A stretch of 64,000 nt of DNA from Pogostemon cablin (taxonomy: Eukaryota > Streptophyta > Magnoliopsida > Lamiales > Lamiaceae). The notes under the pieces were generated by a model. That model was given only the letters and a program-made list of their open reading frames with translations. It was not told the DNA's origin and ran no database searches. Below, one piece after another: positions 43,035 through 54,635 of this stretch (position 1 is the stretch's first letter; each line of letters begins with the position of its first letter). A program made the translations under genes and the position numbers. The stretch covers positions 15,099,073-15,163,072 of the forward strand of contig CM042994.1 of assembly GCA_023678885.1 (NCBI GenBank), written 5' to 3'.

Positions 43035-45520
43035 TGACTTCATCGTGATGCTCATTTCCTTCTCATGATGCTCATTTTCTTCATCACGATCATATTCATA
43101 ATCATGATGCGTATTTTCAAAATCATGATGCATATTTTCTTCATCTTGATGCTCATTTTCTTCATCATGATGCATATTTTCTAAATTATGACGCATATTT
43201 TCTTCATCACGATGCTCATTTTCTTCATCGTGATACTCATTTTTCTTCATCATGATTTCTTCAACAAGATGATCACTTTCTTCGTAATGAAGCTTGTTTT
43301 CTTCATCTTGATGCATATTTTCTTCATCATGATGCTCATTTCCTTCATCACAATGCATATTTTATTCATCATGATGCTCATTTTCTAAATCATGACGCTT
43401 ATTTTCTTTATCATGATGCATATTTTCTTCATCATGATGCATATTATATTCATCATGATGCTCATTTTCTTCATCATGATGCATATTTCCTTCATCATGA
43501 TGCTCATTTTCTTCATCATAATACATATTTTCTTCATCATGATGCGTATGTTCTTCATCGTGATGCTCATTTCTCTTCATCATGATTTATTCATCATAAT
43601 GCTCAATTTATTCATCATGATGCTCATTTTCTTCATCTTGATGAATATTTTCTTCATTATGATGCTCATTTTCTACATCATGACGCAAATTTTATTCATC
43701 ATGATGCTCATTTTCTTCATCATGATGCTTATTTTCTTTATCATGATGCACATTTTCTTCATTAAGAAGCACATTTTCATCATCAAGATGCTCATTTCCT
43801 TGATAATGATGCTCATTTCCTTCATCATGATGTATATTTTCTTCATCAAGATACTAATTTTCTTCAACAAGATGCTCATTTTCTTCATCAAGATGCTTAT
43901 TTTCTTTATCATGATGCATATTTTTTTTATCGTGATGCATATTTTCTTTATTATGGTGCATATTTTCTTCATCATGATTTATATTTTCTTCATCATGATG
44001 CATATTATCTTCATCATGATACTCATTTTCTTAATCATGATGCTCATTTTCTTAATCATGATGCATATTTTCTTAATCATGATGCTCATTTACTTCATCA
44101 TGATGCATATTTTCTAAATCATGATGTATATTTTCTTCATCACGATGCTCATTTTTTTCGTCATAATGCTTATTTTCTTCATCACGATGCTCAGTTTCTT
44201 TATCATGATGCTAAATTTCCTCATCATGATGCTCATTTTCTTCATCTTGATGCATATTTTCTTTATCATGATGCTCATTTTCTTCATCTTAATGCATATT
44301 TTCTTCATCACGATGCTCAATTTATTCATCATAATGCTCATTTTCTTCATCTTGATTTTCTACATCATGATGCTAAATTTCTTCATCATGATGCTCATTT
44401 TCTTCATCTTGATGCATATTTTCTTCATCATGAAGCTCATTTTCTTCATCATGATGCATATTTTATTCATTATGATGCTTATTTTCTTCATCATGATGCT
44501 CATTTTCTTTATCATGATGCATATTTTCTTCATCAAGATCCTTATTTTCTTCATCATGACGCTCATTTTTTATCGTGATGCATATTTTCTTCATCAAGAT
44601 GCATATTTTCTTCATCAACATGCTCATTTTCTTCATCATGATGCATATTTTCTTCGTCAAGATGCTCATTTTCTTCATCATGCTGCTCATTTTCTTCATC
44701 AAGATGCTTATTTTCTTCATCATGATACACATTATATTTGTCATGATTTTCATTTTCTTCATCATAATGCATATTTTCTTCATCATGATGCTAATTTTCT
44801 TCATCATGATGCTCATTTTCTTCATTATGATGCATATTTTTTTCATCAAGATTCAAATTTTCTTCATCATGATAATCATTTCCTTCATCACAATGCTAAT
44901 TTTCATCATCACGATGCTCATTTTCTTAATCATGATGCATATTTCCTTCATGATGCTCATTTTCTTCATCATGACGCATATTTTCTTAATCATGATGCGT
45001 ATGTTCTTCATCGTGATGCTCATTTTTCTTAATCATGATTTCTTCATCATGATGCTCAATTTCTTCATCATGATGCTCATTTTCTTCATCTTGATGTATG
45101 TTTTCTTCATCATGATGCTCATTTTCTACATCACGATGCATATTTTATTCATCATTATGCTCATTTTCTTCATTATGATGCTTATTTTCTTTATCGTGAT
45201 GCATATTTTCTTCATCATGATGCATATTTTATTCATGATGATGCTCATTTTCTTCATCATAACGCTCATTTTCTTTTTCATGATGCATATTTTCTTCATC
45301 ATGATGCATATTTTCTTCATCAAGATGTTCAATTTCTTCATCATGGTGCTCATTTTCTTCATCATGATGCTTATTTTCTTTATTATGATGCATATTTCTT
45401 CATCACGATGCTCTTTTTCTTCATTAGGATACATATTTTCTTCATCGTGAAGCTCACTTTCTTCATCATGATGCATATTTTCTTCATCATAATTCATATT
45501 TTCTTCATCATGATGCTCAT
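43035..45520. repeat. Family Q unit, 2,486 bp
   Basis: Counterpart of 34998-37442, about two monomers longer. It shares the CTTCGTAATGAAGC variant (near 43281) and the TTTGTCATGATTTTC variant (near 44737) with that copy. Confidence 0.86.
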
Positions 45521-46590
45521 TGACTTCACCATGATGCTCATTTTCTTCATCACGATGCTCATATTCTTAATCATGATGCATATTTTCTAAATCGTGATGC
45601 ATATTTTCTTCATCTTGATGCTCATTTTCTTCATCATGATGCATATTCTCTAAATCATGACGCATATTTTCTTCATCACGATGCTCATTTTCTTCATCGT
45701 AATGCTCATTTGTCTTCATCATGATTTTTTCATCATGAAGCTCAATTTCGTCATCATGAAGCTCATTTTCTTCATCTTGATGCATATATTCTTCATCATG
45801 ATGCTCATTTTTTTCATCACAATGCATATTTTATTCATCATGATGCTCATTTTCTAAATCATGAAGCTTATTTTCTTTATCATGATGCATATTTTCTTCA
45901 TCATGATGCATATTATATTCATCATGATGTTCATTTTCTTCATCATGATGCTCATTTTCTTCATCATGATGCATATTTCCTTCATCATGAGGCTCATTTT
46001 CTTTATCATGATGCATATTTTCTTCATCATGATGCGTATGTTCTTCATCGTGATGCAAATTTCTCTTCATCATGATTTATTCATCATAACGCTCAATTTT
46101 TTCGTCATGATGCTCATTTTCTTTATCTTGTTGCATATTTTCTTAATCATGATATGCTCATTTTCTTCATCACGACGCATATTTTATTCATCATGATGCT
46201 CATTTTCTTCATCATGACGCTTATTTTCTTTACCATGATGCATATTTTATTCATCATAATGCATATTTTATTCATCATGATGCTCATTTTCTTCATCATA
46301 ACGCTCATTTTATTTTTCATGATGCATATTTTCTTCATCATGATGCATATTTTCTTCATCAAGATGCTCAATTTCTTCATCATGGTGCTCATTTTCTTCA
46401 TCATGATGCTCATTTTCTTCATCAAGATGTTCATTTTCTTTTGCATGGTGCATATTTTTTTCATCAAGATGCTCAATTTCTTAATCATGGTGCTCATTTT
46501 CTTCATCATGATGCTTATTTCTTTATCATGATGCATATTTTCTTCATCAAGATGCACATTTTCTTCATCATGATACTCATTTTCTTCATC
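45521..46590. repeat. Family Q variant start, diverged (second copy)
   Basis: Repeats 37443-38513 at an offset of 8077 bp with only a handful of substitutions. This is the last Q sequence before the array changes to family P, so it marks the right edge of the homogeneous Q core. Confidence 0.83.
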
Positions 46591-48254
46591 AAGATGCATA
46601 TTTTCTTTATCATGATGCACATTTTCTTCATCATGATGCATATTTTCTTTATCATGATGCATATTTTTCTTCATCATAATGCATATTTTCTTTATCATAA
46701 AGCTCATTTTCTTCATTAGGAGGCTCACTTTCTTCATCATGATGCATATTTTCATAATCATAATTCATATTTTCTTCATCATGATGCTCATTGACTTCAT
46801 CATGATGCTCATTTTCTTCATCAAGATTCTCATTTTCTTCATCACGATGCTCATTTTCTTAATTAGGATACATATTTTCTTCTTCATAATGCTCATTTTC
46901 TCCATCATGATGCATATTCTCTAAATCATGATGTATATTTTCTTCATCACGATGCTCATTTTCTTCATCATAATGCTTATTTTCTTCATCGTGATGCTCA
47001 TTTTTCTTCTTAATGATTTCTTCATCATGATGCCCAGTTTCTTCATCATGATTCTCATTTTCTTAATCTTGATGCATATTTTCTTCATCATGATGCTCAT
47101 TTACTTCATCACGATGCATATTATATTCATCATGATGCTTATTTTCTTCATCATAATGCTTATTTTCTTTATCATGATGCGTATTTTCTTCATCATGATG
47201 CATATTTTATTCATCATGATGCTCATTTTCTTCATCATGATGCTCATTTTCTTCATCATGATGCATATTTTCTTCATCATGATCCATATTTTCTTCACCA
47301 AGATGCTAATTTTCTTCATCATGATGCATATTTTCCTCATCAAGATGCACATTTTCTTCATCATGTTGTTCATTCTCTTCATCAAGATGCTTATTTTCTT
47401 TATCATGATCCATATTTTCTTTATCATGATGCTCATTTTCTTCATTACGATGATCATTCTCTTAATCATGATGCAAATTTTTTTCATCATGATGCTCATT
47501 TTCTTTATCATGATGTATATTTTCTAAATCATGATGCATATTTTCTTCATCACGATGCTCATTTTCTTCATCATGGTTTCTTCATCATGATGCTCAATTT
47601 CTTCTTCATGATGCTCATTTTCTTCATCTTGATGCATATTTTCTACATCATGATACTCATTTTCTTCATCATGATGCATATTTTATTCATCATGATGCTC
47701 ATTTTTTTCATCAAGATGCTTATTTTCTTTAACATGATGCTCATTTTCATCATCATGATGCATATTTTCTTCATCAAGAAGCTCATTTCCTTCATCGTGA
47801 TGCACATTTTCTTCATCATGAGGCTCATTTTCTTCATCATGATGCATATTTTCTTCATCTTGATTCATATTTTCTTAATCATGATGCTTATTTCCTTCAT
47901 CATGATGACCATTTCCTTCATCATGATTCTCATTTTCTTCATCAAGATTCTCATTTTCTTAATCATGATGCATATTTTCTTCATCATGATGCTCATTTTC
48001 TTCTTCATGATGCATATTTTCTTCATCATGATGCATATTTTCTTCATCACGATGCTTATTTTCTTCATCATAATGCCCATTTTCTTCATCATGATTTCTT
48101 CATCATGATGCTAATTTTCTTCATCTTGATGCATATTTTCTTCATCATGATGCTCATTTTCTTCATCTCGATGCATATTTTCTTCATCATGATGCTCATT
48201 TTCTGCATCATTATTTCTTCATCATGATGCTCAATGTCTTCATCTTGATGCTTA
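46591..48254. repeat. Family P segment passing into S-like sequence
   Basis: 46.59-47.55 kb follows the P order: irregular CATATTTTTCTTC near 46663, TGACTTC marker at 46792, TTCTTAATGATTTC near 47006. The series 46679-46924 aligns with 416-661. From about 47580 the monomers are less like any other part of the window. Near 48200 there is TTTTCTGCATCATTATTTC, related to the S element at 9.05 and 9.49 kb. Confidence 0.75.
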
Positions 48255-48675
48255 TTTTTTGAATCGTGATGCATATTTTATTCATCAAGATGCTCAATTT
48301 CATCATCACGATGCATATTTTCTTCATCATGATGCTCATTTTCTTCATCAAGATGCTTAATTTCTTCATCATGATGCTTATTTTCTTCATCATGATGCTC
48401 AATTTCTTAATCATCGTGCTCATTTTCTTCATGACGATGATCATTCTCTTAATCATGATGCAAATTTTTTTCATCATGATGCTCATTTTCTTTATCATCA
48501 TGCACATTTTCTAAATCATGATGCATATTTTCTTCATCATGATGCTCATTTTCTTCACATAATGCTCATTTTCTTCATCAAGATCCTTATTTTCTTCATC
48601 ATGACGTTCATTTTTTATCATGATGCATATTTTCTTCATCAAGATGCATATTTTCTTCATCAACATGCTCATTTT
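48255..48675. repeat. Q-type segment running into the second gap
   Basis: Matches 40333-40754 at an offset of about 7921-7922 bp and stops at the gap in the middle of a Q landmark series (CATCAACATGCTCATTTT). In the partner, Q sequence continues for more than 5 kb from this point, so the gap may conceal a long Q stretch. Confidence 0.83.
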
Positions 48676-49175
48676 NNNNNNNNNNNNNNNNNNNNNNNNN
48701 NNNNNNNNNNNNNNNNNNNNNNNNNNNNNNNNNNNNNNNNNNNNNNNNNNNNNNNNNNNNNNNNNNNNNNNNNNNNNNNNNNNNNNNNNNNNNNNNNNNN
48801 NNNNNNNNNNNNNNNNNNNNNNNNNNNNNNNNNNNNNNNNNNNNNNNNNNNNNNNNNNNNNNNNNNNNNNNNNNNNNNNNNNNNNNNNNNNNNNNNNNNN
48901 NNNNNNNNNNNNNNNNNNNNNNNNNNNNNNNNNNNNNNNNNNNNNNNNNNNNNNNNNNNNNNNNNNNNNNNNNNNNNNNNNNNNNNNNNNNNNNNNNNNN
49001 NNNNNNNNNNNNNNNNNNNNNNNNNNNNNNNNNNNNNNNNNNNNNNNNNNNNNNNNNNNNNNNNNNNNNNNNNNNNNNNNNNNNNNNNNNNNNNNNNNNN
49101 NNNNNNNNNNNNNNNNNNNNNNNNNNNNNNNNNNNNNNNNNNNNNNNNNNNNNNNNNNNNNNNNNNNNNNNNNNN
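48676..49175. other. Assembly gap of 500 N
   Basis: Exactly 500 N, the same placeholder size as the gap at 1369-1868. The left flank is Q-type and the right flank is R-type. The right flank (GCTCATTTTCTTTGTATTG) matches the sequence near 53186, whose own left neighbour is not Q, so the two sides of this gap are not shown to be contiguous. Confidence 0.98.
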
Positions 49176-50540
49176 TGCTCATTTTCTTTGTATTGATGCA
49201 TATTTTCTTCATCATGATGCTTATTTCTTCATCGTGGTGCTCATTTCCTTCATCGTGGCTCATTTTCTTCATCATGATGCATATTTTCTTCGTCAAGATG
49301 CTCATTTTCTTCATCATGATGCTCATTTTCTTCATCATGATACTTTCTCTATCATGTTGCATATTTTCTTCATCATGAAGCTCATTTTCTTCATCATTAC
49401 GCATTTTCTTCATCACGATGTTCATTTTCTTCATTATGATTCTTATTTTCTTTATCATGTCAAACATTTTCTTCATCATAATGCTCATTATCTTCGTCAC
49501 GATGCATATTTTATTCATCATGATGATCATTTTCTTCATCATGATGTTTATTTTCTTTATCAAGATGCATATTTTCTTCATCTTGATGCATATTTTCTTC
49601 ATCATGATGCACATTTTCTTCATCATGAAGCTCATTTTCTTTTTCATAATACATGTATTCTTCATCATGATTCATATTTTCTTCATTATGAAGCTCATTA
49701 TTATTCATAATACATATATTTTTCATCATGATGCATATTTTCTTCATCAAGATTCTCAATTTCTTCATCATGATGTGTATTTTCTTCATCATGACGATCA
49801 TTTTCTTCATTATTATACTTATTTTCTTCATCGTGATGCACATTTCCTTCATTGTGATGCTTACTTCCTTTCTTCATCATTATGTATATTTTCTTCATCA
49901 AGATACTCATTTTCTTCATCATGATGCTCATTTTCTTCATCCAGATGATTATTTTCTTTATCATGATGCATATTTTCTTTATCATGATGCATATTTTTTT
50001 TATCATGATGCACAATTTCTTCATCATGATTTACATTTCTTCATCATGATGAATATATGCATCATCATGATGCTCATTTTCTTCATCATGAGGATCAGTT
50101 TCTTCTTCATAAAGCATATTTTCTTCATCATAATTCATATTTTCTTCATCATGATGCTCATTGACTTCATCATGATGCTCATTTCCTTCATCATGATGCT
50201 CATTTTCTTCATTATTATGCTCATTTTCTTAATCATATGCATATTTTCTTAATTATGATGCTCATTTTCTTCATCATGACGCATATCTTCTAAATCATTA
50301 TGCATATTTTCTTCATCACGATGCTCATTTTCTTCATCATGATGATAAATTTCCTCATCATGATGCTCATTTTCTTCATCTTGATGCATATTTTTTTCAT
50401 CATGATGCATATTTTCTTCATCTTGATGCTCATTTCCTTCATCACGATGCTTTTTTTCTTCATCATGATGCTTATTTTCTTTTCTTAAGTATGATGCTCA
50501 TTTCCTTCATCATGATGCTTATTTTCAATCATCATTACGC
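49176..50540. repeat. Family R, copy 1
   Basis: Aligns with 53186-54635 at an offset of 4010 bp at the left and 4094 bp at the right. The change is an 84-bp (four-monomer) expansion in the other copy. Distinctive features are TATCATGTCAAACATT near 49456, the 12-bp palindrome AATACATGTATT at 49648-49659, TTATTATTCATAATAC near 49699, and CTTTTCTTAAGTATG near 50478. Confidence 0.85.
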
Positions 50541-52509
50541 TCATTTCCTTTATATTGATTCATATTTTCTTCATCGTGACACTCATTTTTCTTCATCATG
50601 ATGCTTTTTTCTTCATCGTGATGCTCATTTCCTTCATAGTGGCTCATTTTCTTCATCATGATGCATATTTTCTTCGTCAAGATGCTCATTTTCTTCATCA
50701 TGATGCATATTTCCTTCATCATGATGCTCATTTTCTTCATCATGATGCATATTTTTTTCATCATGATGCGTATGTTCTTCATCGTGATGCTCATTTCTCT
50801 TCATCATGATGCTCAATTTCTTCATCATGATGCTCATTTCCTTCATCTTGAGGCATATTTTCTTCATCATGATGCTCATTTTCTTCATCATGATGCTTAT
50901 TTTCTTTATCATGTTGCATTTTTTCTTCATCATGATGCATATTTTATTCATCGTGATGCTCATTTTCTTCGTCATAAAGCTCATTTTCTTTTTCATGATG
51001 CATATTTTCTTCATTATGATGTATATTTTCTTCATCAAGATGCTCAATTTCTTCATCATGGTGCTCATTTTCTTCATCATGATGCTCGTTTTCTACATCA
51101 TGATGCATATTTTCTTCATCATGATGCTCATTTTCTTTATCATGATACATATATTCTTCATCATAATTCGTATTTTCTTCATCATGATGCTCATTGACTT
51201 CGTCATGATGCTCATTTTCTTCATCACGATGCTCATTTTCTTAATCATGATGCATATTTTCTTCATCTTGATGCTCATTTTCTACATCACGATGCTCATT
51301 TTCTTCATCTTGATGCATATTTTCTTCATCATGATGCTCATTTTCTTCATCACGATGCATATTATATTCATCATGATGCTCATTTTCTTTTTCATGATGC
51401 ATATTTTCTTCATCTAGATGCTCAATTTCTTAATCATGGTGCCATTTTCTTCATCATGATGTTTATTTCTTTATCGTGATGCATAATTTCTTCATCAAGA
51501 AGCTCATAATTTCTTCATCAAGAAGCTCATTTTCTTAATCATGATGCACATTTTCTTCATCACGAGGCTCATTTTTTTCATCATGATGCACATTTTCTTC
51601 ATCATGATTTTCATTTTTCATCATCATAATGCATATTTTCTTTATCATGATGCTCATTTTCTTCATTATGAGGCTCATTTTCTTCATCATGATGCATATT
51701 TTCTTCATCATAATTCATATTTTCTTCATCATGATGCTCATTAACTTCATCATGAAGCTTATTTTCTTCATCAAGATGCTCATTTTCTTCATCACGATGC
51801 TCATTTTCTTAATCAAGATGCATATTTTCTTCTTCATGATTCTCATTTTCTTCATCATGATACATATTCTCTAAATCATTATGTATATTTTCTTCATCAC
51901 GATGCTCATTTTCTTCATCACAATGCTCATTTTCTTTATCGTGATGCTCATTTTTCTTCTTAATGATTTCTTCATCATGATACTCAATTTCTTCATCATG
52001 ATGCTCATTTTCTTAATCTTGATGCATATTTTCTTCATCATGGTGCTCATCAGGATGCATATTATATTCATCATGATGCCTATTTTCTTCATCATAATGC
52101 TTATTTTCTTTATCATGATGATATTTTCTTCATCATGATGCATATTTTATTCATCATGATGCTCATTTTCTTCATCAAGATGCTCATTTTTTTCATCATG
52201 ATGCATATTTTCATCATCATGATCCTTATTTTCTTCATCATGACGCACATTTTCTTTTTCATGATGCATATTTTCTTCATCATGATCCATATTTTCTTCA
52301 TCAACATGCTCATTTTCTTCATCAAAATGCTCATTTTCTTCATCATGTTGTTCATTTTCTTCATCAAGATGCTTATTTTCTTTATTATGATGCATATTTT
52401 CTTCATCATGATGCTCATTTTCTTCATCACGATGCTCATTCTCTTAACCATGATGCATATTTTTTTCATCATGATGCTCATTTACTTTATCATGATGCAT
52501 ATTTTCTAA
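50541..52509. repeat. Family P segment
   Basis: 50.55-51.9 kb aligns with 59.4-60.6 kb (for example 50806 with 59612, offset 8806 bp), and 51541-51874 aligns with 326-661 and 60261-60615. TGACTTC markers lie at 51195 and, as the variant TTAACTTC, at 51742. From about 52.0 kb it follows the 668-1000 series with losses, for example GGTGCTCATCAGGATGC near 52041. Confidence 0.8.
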
Positions 52510-53185
52510 ATCATGATGCATATTTTCTTCATCACGATGCTCATTTTCTTCATCATGATGCATATTTTCATCATGATGCTCAATTTCTTCATCATGATGC
52601 TCATTTTCTTCATCATGATGCATATTTTCTCAATCATGATGCTCATTTTCTTCATCATGATTCATATATTTTTTATCATGATGCTCATTTTCTACATCAT
52701 GATGCTCATTTTCTTCATCATGATGCATATTTTCTTCATCATAATGCTCATTCTCTTCATCATGATGCTCATTTTCTTCATCTTGATGCATGTTTTCTTC
52801 ATCGTGATGCTCATTTCCTTCGCCGTGATGCTTATTTTCTTCATCGTGATGCTTATTTTCTTCATCATTATGCATATTTTCATCAAGATGCTCATTTTAT
52901 TCATCATGCTACTCATTTTCTTCATCAAGGTGCTTATTATCTTTATAATGATGCATATTTTCTTCATCATGATGCACATTATCTTCATCATGAATTTAAT
53001 TTTCTTCATCATGATGCATATTTTCTTCATCATGATGCTCATTTTCTTTATCATGATGCTCATTTTCTTCATTATGATGCATATTTTTTTCATCATGATT
53101 CAAATTTTCTACATCATGATGCTCATTTTCTTCATCACGATGCTAATTTTCTACATCTTGCTGCACATTTTCAATCATCATGATG
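52510..53185. repeat. Transitional repeat segment between P and R
   Basis: Ordinary 21-bp monomers without a close partner elsewhere in the window. It contains irregular steps such as CATATTTTCATCATG near 52561, CCTTCGCCGTGATGC near 52817 and CATGAATTTAATTTTC near 52989. This stretch begins the longest uninterrupted + strand frame of the window (to about 54018), which I do not regard as a gene. Confidence 0.75.
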
Positions 53186-54635
53186 CTCATTTTCTTTATA
53201 TTGATGCATATTTTCTTCATCATGATGCTTATTTCTTCATCGTGATGCTCATTTCCTTCAACGTGGCTCATTTTCTTCATCATGATGCATATTTTCTTCG
53301 TCAAGATGCTCATTTTCTTCATCATGATGCTCATTTTCTTCATCATGATACTTTCTCTATCATGTTGCATATTTTCTTCATCATGATGCTCATTTTCTTC
53401 ATCATGATACACATTTTCTTCATCACGATGTTCATTTTCTTCATCATGATTCTTATTTTCTTTATCATGTCAAATATTTTCTTCATCATAATGCTCATTA
53501 TCTTCGTCACGATGCATATTTTATTCGTCATGATGATCATTTTCTTCATCATGATGTTTATTTTCTTTATCAAGATGCATATTTTCTTCATCTTGATGCA
53601 TATTTTCTTCATCATGATGCACATTTTCTTCATCATGAAGCTCATTTTCTTTTTCATAATACATGTATTCTTCATCATGATTCATATTTTCTTCATCAAG
53701 ATGCTCAATTTCTTCATCATGATGCACATTTTCTTTTTCATAATACATGTATTCTTCATCATGATGCACATTTTCTTCATTATGAAGCTCATTATTATTC
53801 ATAATACATATATTTTTCATCATGATACATATTTTATTCATCAAGATTCTCAATTTCTTCATCATGATGTGTATTTTCTTCATCATGACGCTCATTTTCT
53901 TCATTATTATACATATTTTCTTCATCGTGATGCACATTTCCTTCATCGTGATGCTTACTTCCTTTCTTCATCATTATGTATATTTTCTTCATCAAGATAC
54001 TCATTTTCTTCATCATGATGCTCATTTTCTTCATCCAGATGATTATTTTCTTTATCATGATGCATATTTTCTTTATCATGATGCATATTTTTTTCTTCAT
54101 GATGCACAATTTCTTCATAATGATTTACATTTCTTCGTCATGATGAATATATGCATCATCATGATGCTCATTTTCTTCATCATGAGGATCAGTTTCTTCT
54201 TCATAAAGCATATTTTCTTCATTATAATTCATATTTTCTTCATCATGATGCTCATTGACTTCATCATGATGCTCATTTCCTTCATCATGATGCTCATTTT
54301 CTTCATTATTATGCTCATTTTCTTAATCATATGCATATTTTCTTAATTATGATGCTTATTTTCTTCATCATGACGCATATTTTCTAAATCATTATGCATA
54401 TTTTCTTCATCACGATGCTCATTTTCTTCATCATGATAATAAATTTCCTCATCATGATGCTCATTTTCTTCATCTTGATGCATATTTTTTTCATCATGAT
54501 GCATATTTTCTTCATCTTTATGCTCATTTCCTTCATCATGATGCTTATTTTCTTCATCATGATGCTTATTTTCTTTTCTTAAGTATGATGCTCATTTCCT
54601 TCATCATGATGCGTATTTTCAATCATCATGATGCT
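53186..54635. repeat. Family R, copy 2 with 84-bp expansion
   Basis: Partner of 49176-50540. Between about 53695 and 53780 four extra monomers duplicate the local motif, so AATACATGTATT occurs twice here (53658-53669 and 53742-53753) and once in copy 1. The TGACTTC marker is at 54256, and CTTTTCTTAAGTATG recurs near 54572. Confidence 0.85.

Larger units (their letters stand above)
40610..46590. repeat. Duplicated block, copy D (about 6.0 kb)
   Basis: Partner of 32494-38513. Differences include the one-base loss in CAATTTTTCATC near 41181, a 78-bp loss near 41.9 kb (about four monomers), and a one-base loss near 42948 (GATGCTATTTTC). At 46590 it passes into family P. Because its partner at 38513 passes into Q, the two copies have different right-hand neighbours. 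Confidence 0.86.

Noticed and set aside
49648..49659. 12-bp palindrome AATACATGTATT (also 53658-53669 and 53742-53753) as a protein binding site
   Set aside because: It arises from two substitutions around the normal CATG centre of a monomer. Without a regulated gene nearby there is no support for an operator.
52513..54018. Longest uninterrupted + strand frame, about 501 codons, hydrophobic M-M-L-I-F-F-I heptads
   Set aside because: It lies wholly within repeat monomers, shifts to the H-D-A-H-F-L-H reading through indels, and is expected because no codon in this frame is one substitution from a stop. No start context, domain or non-repetitive sequence is present.
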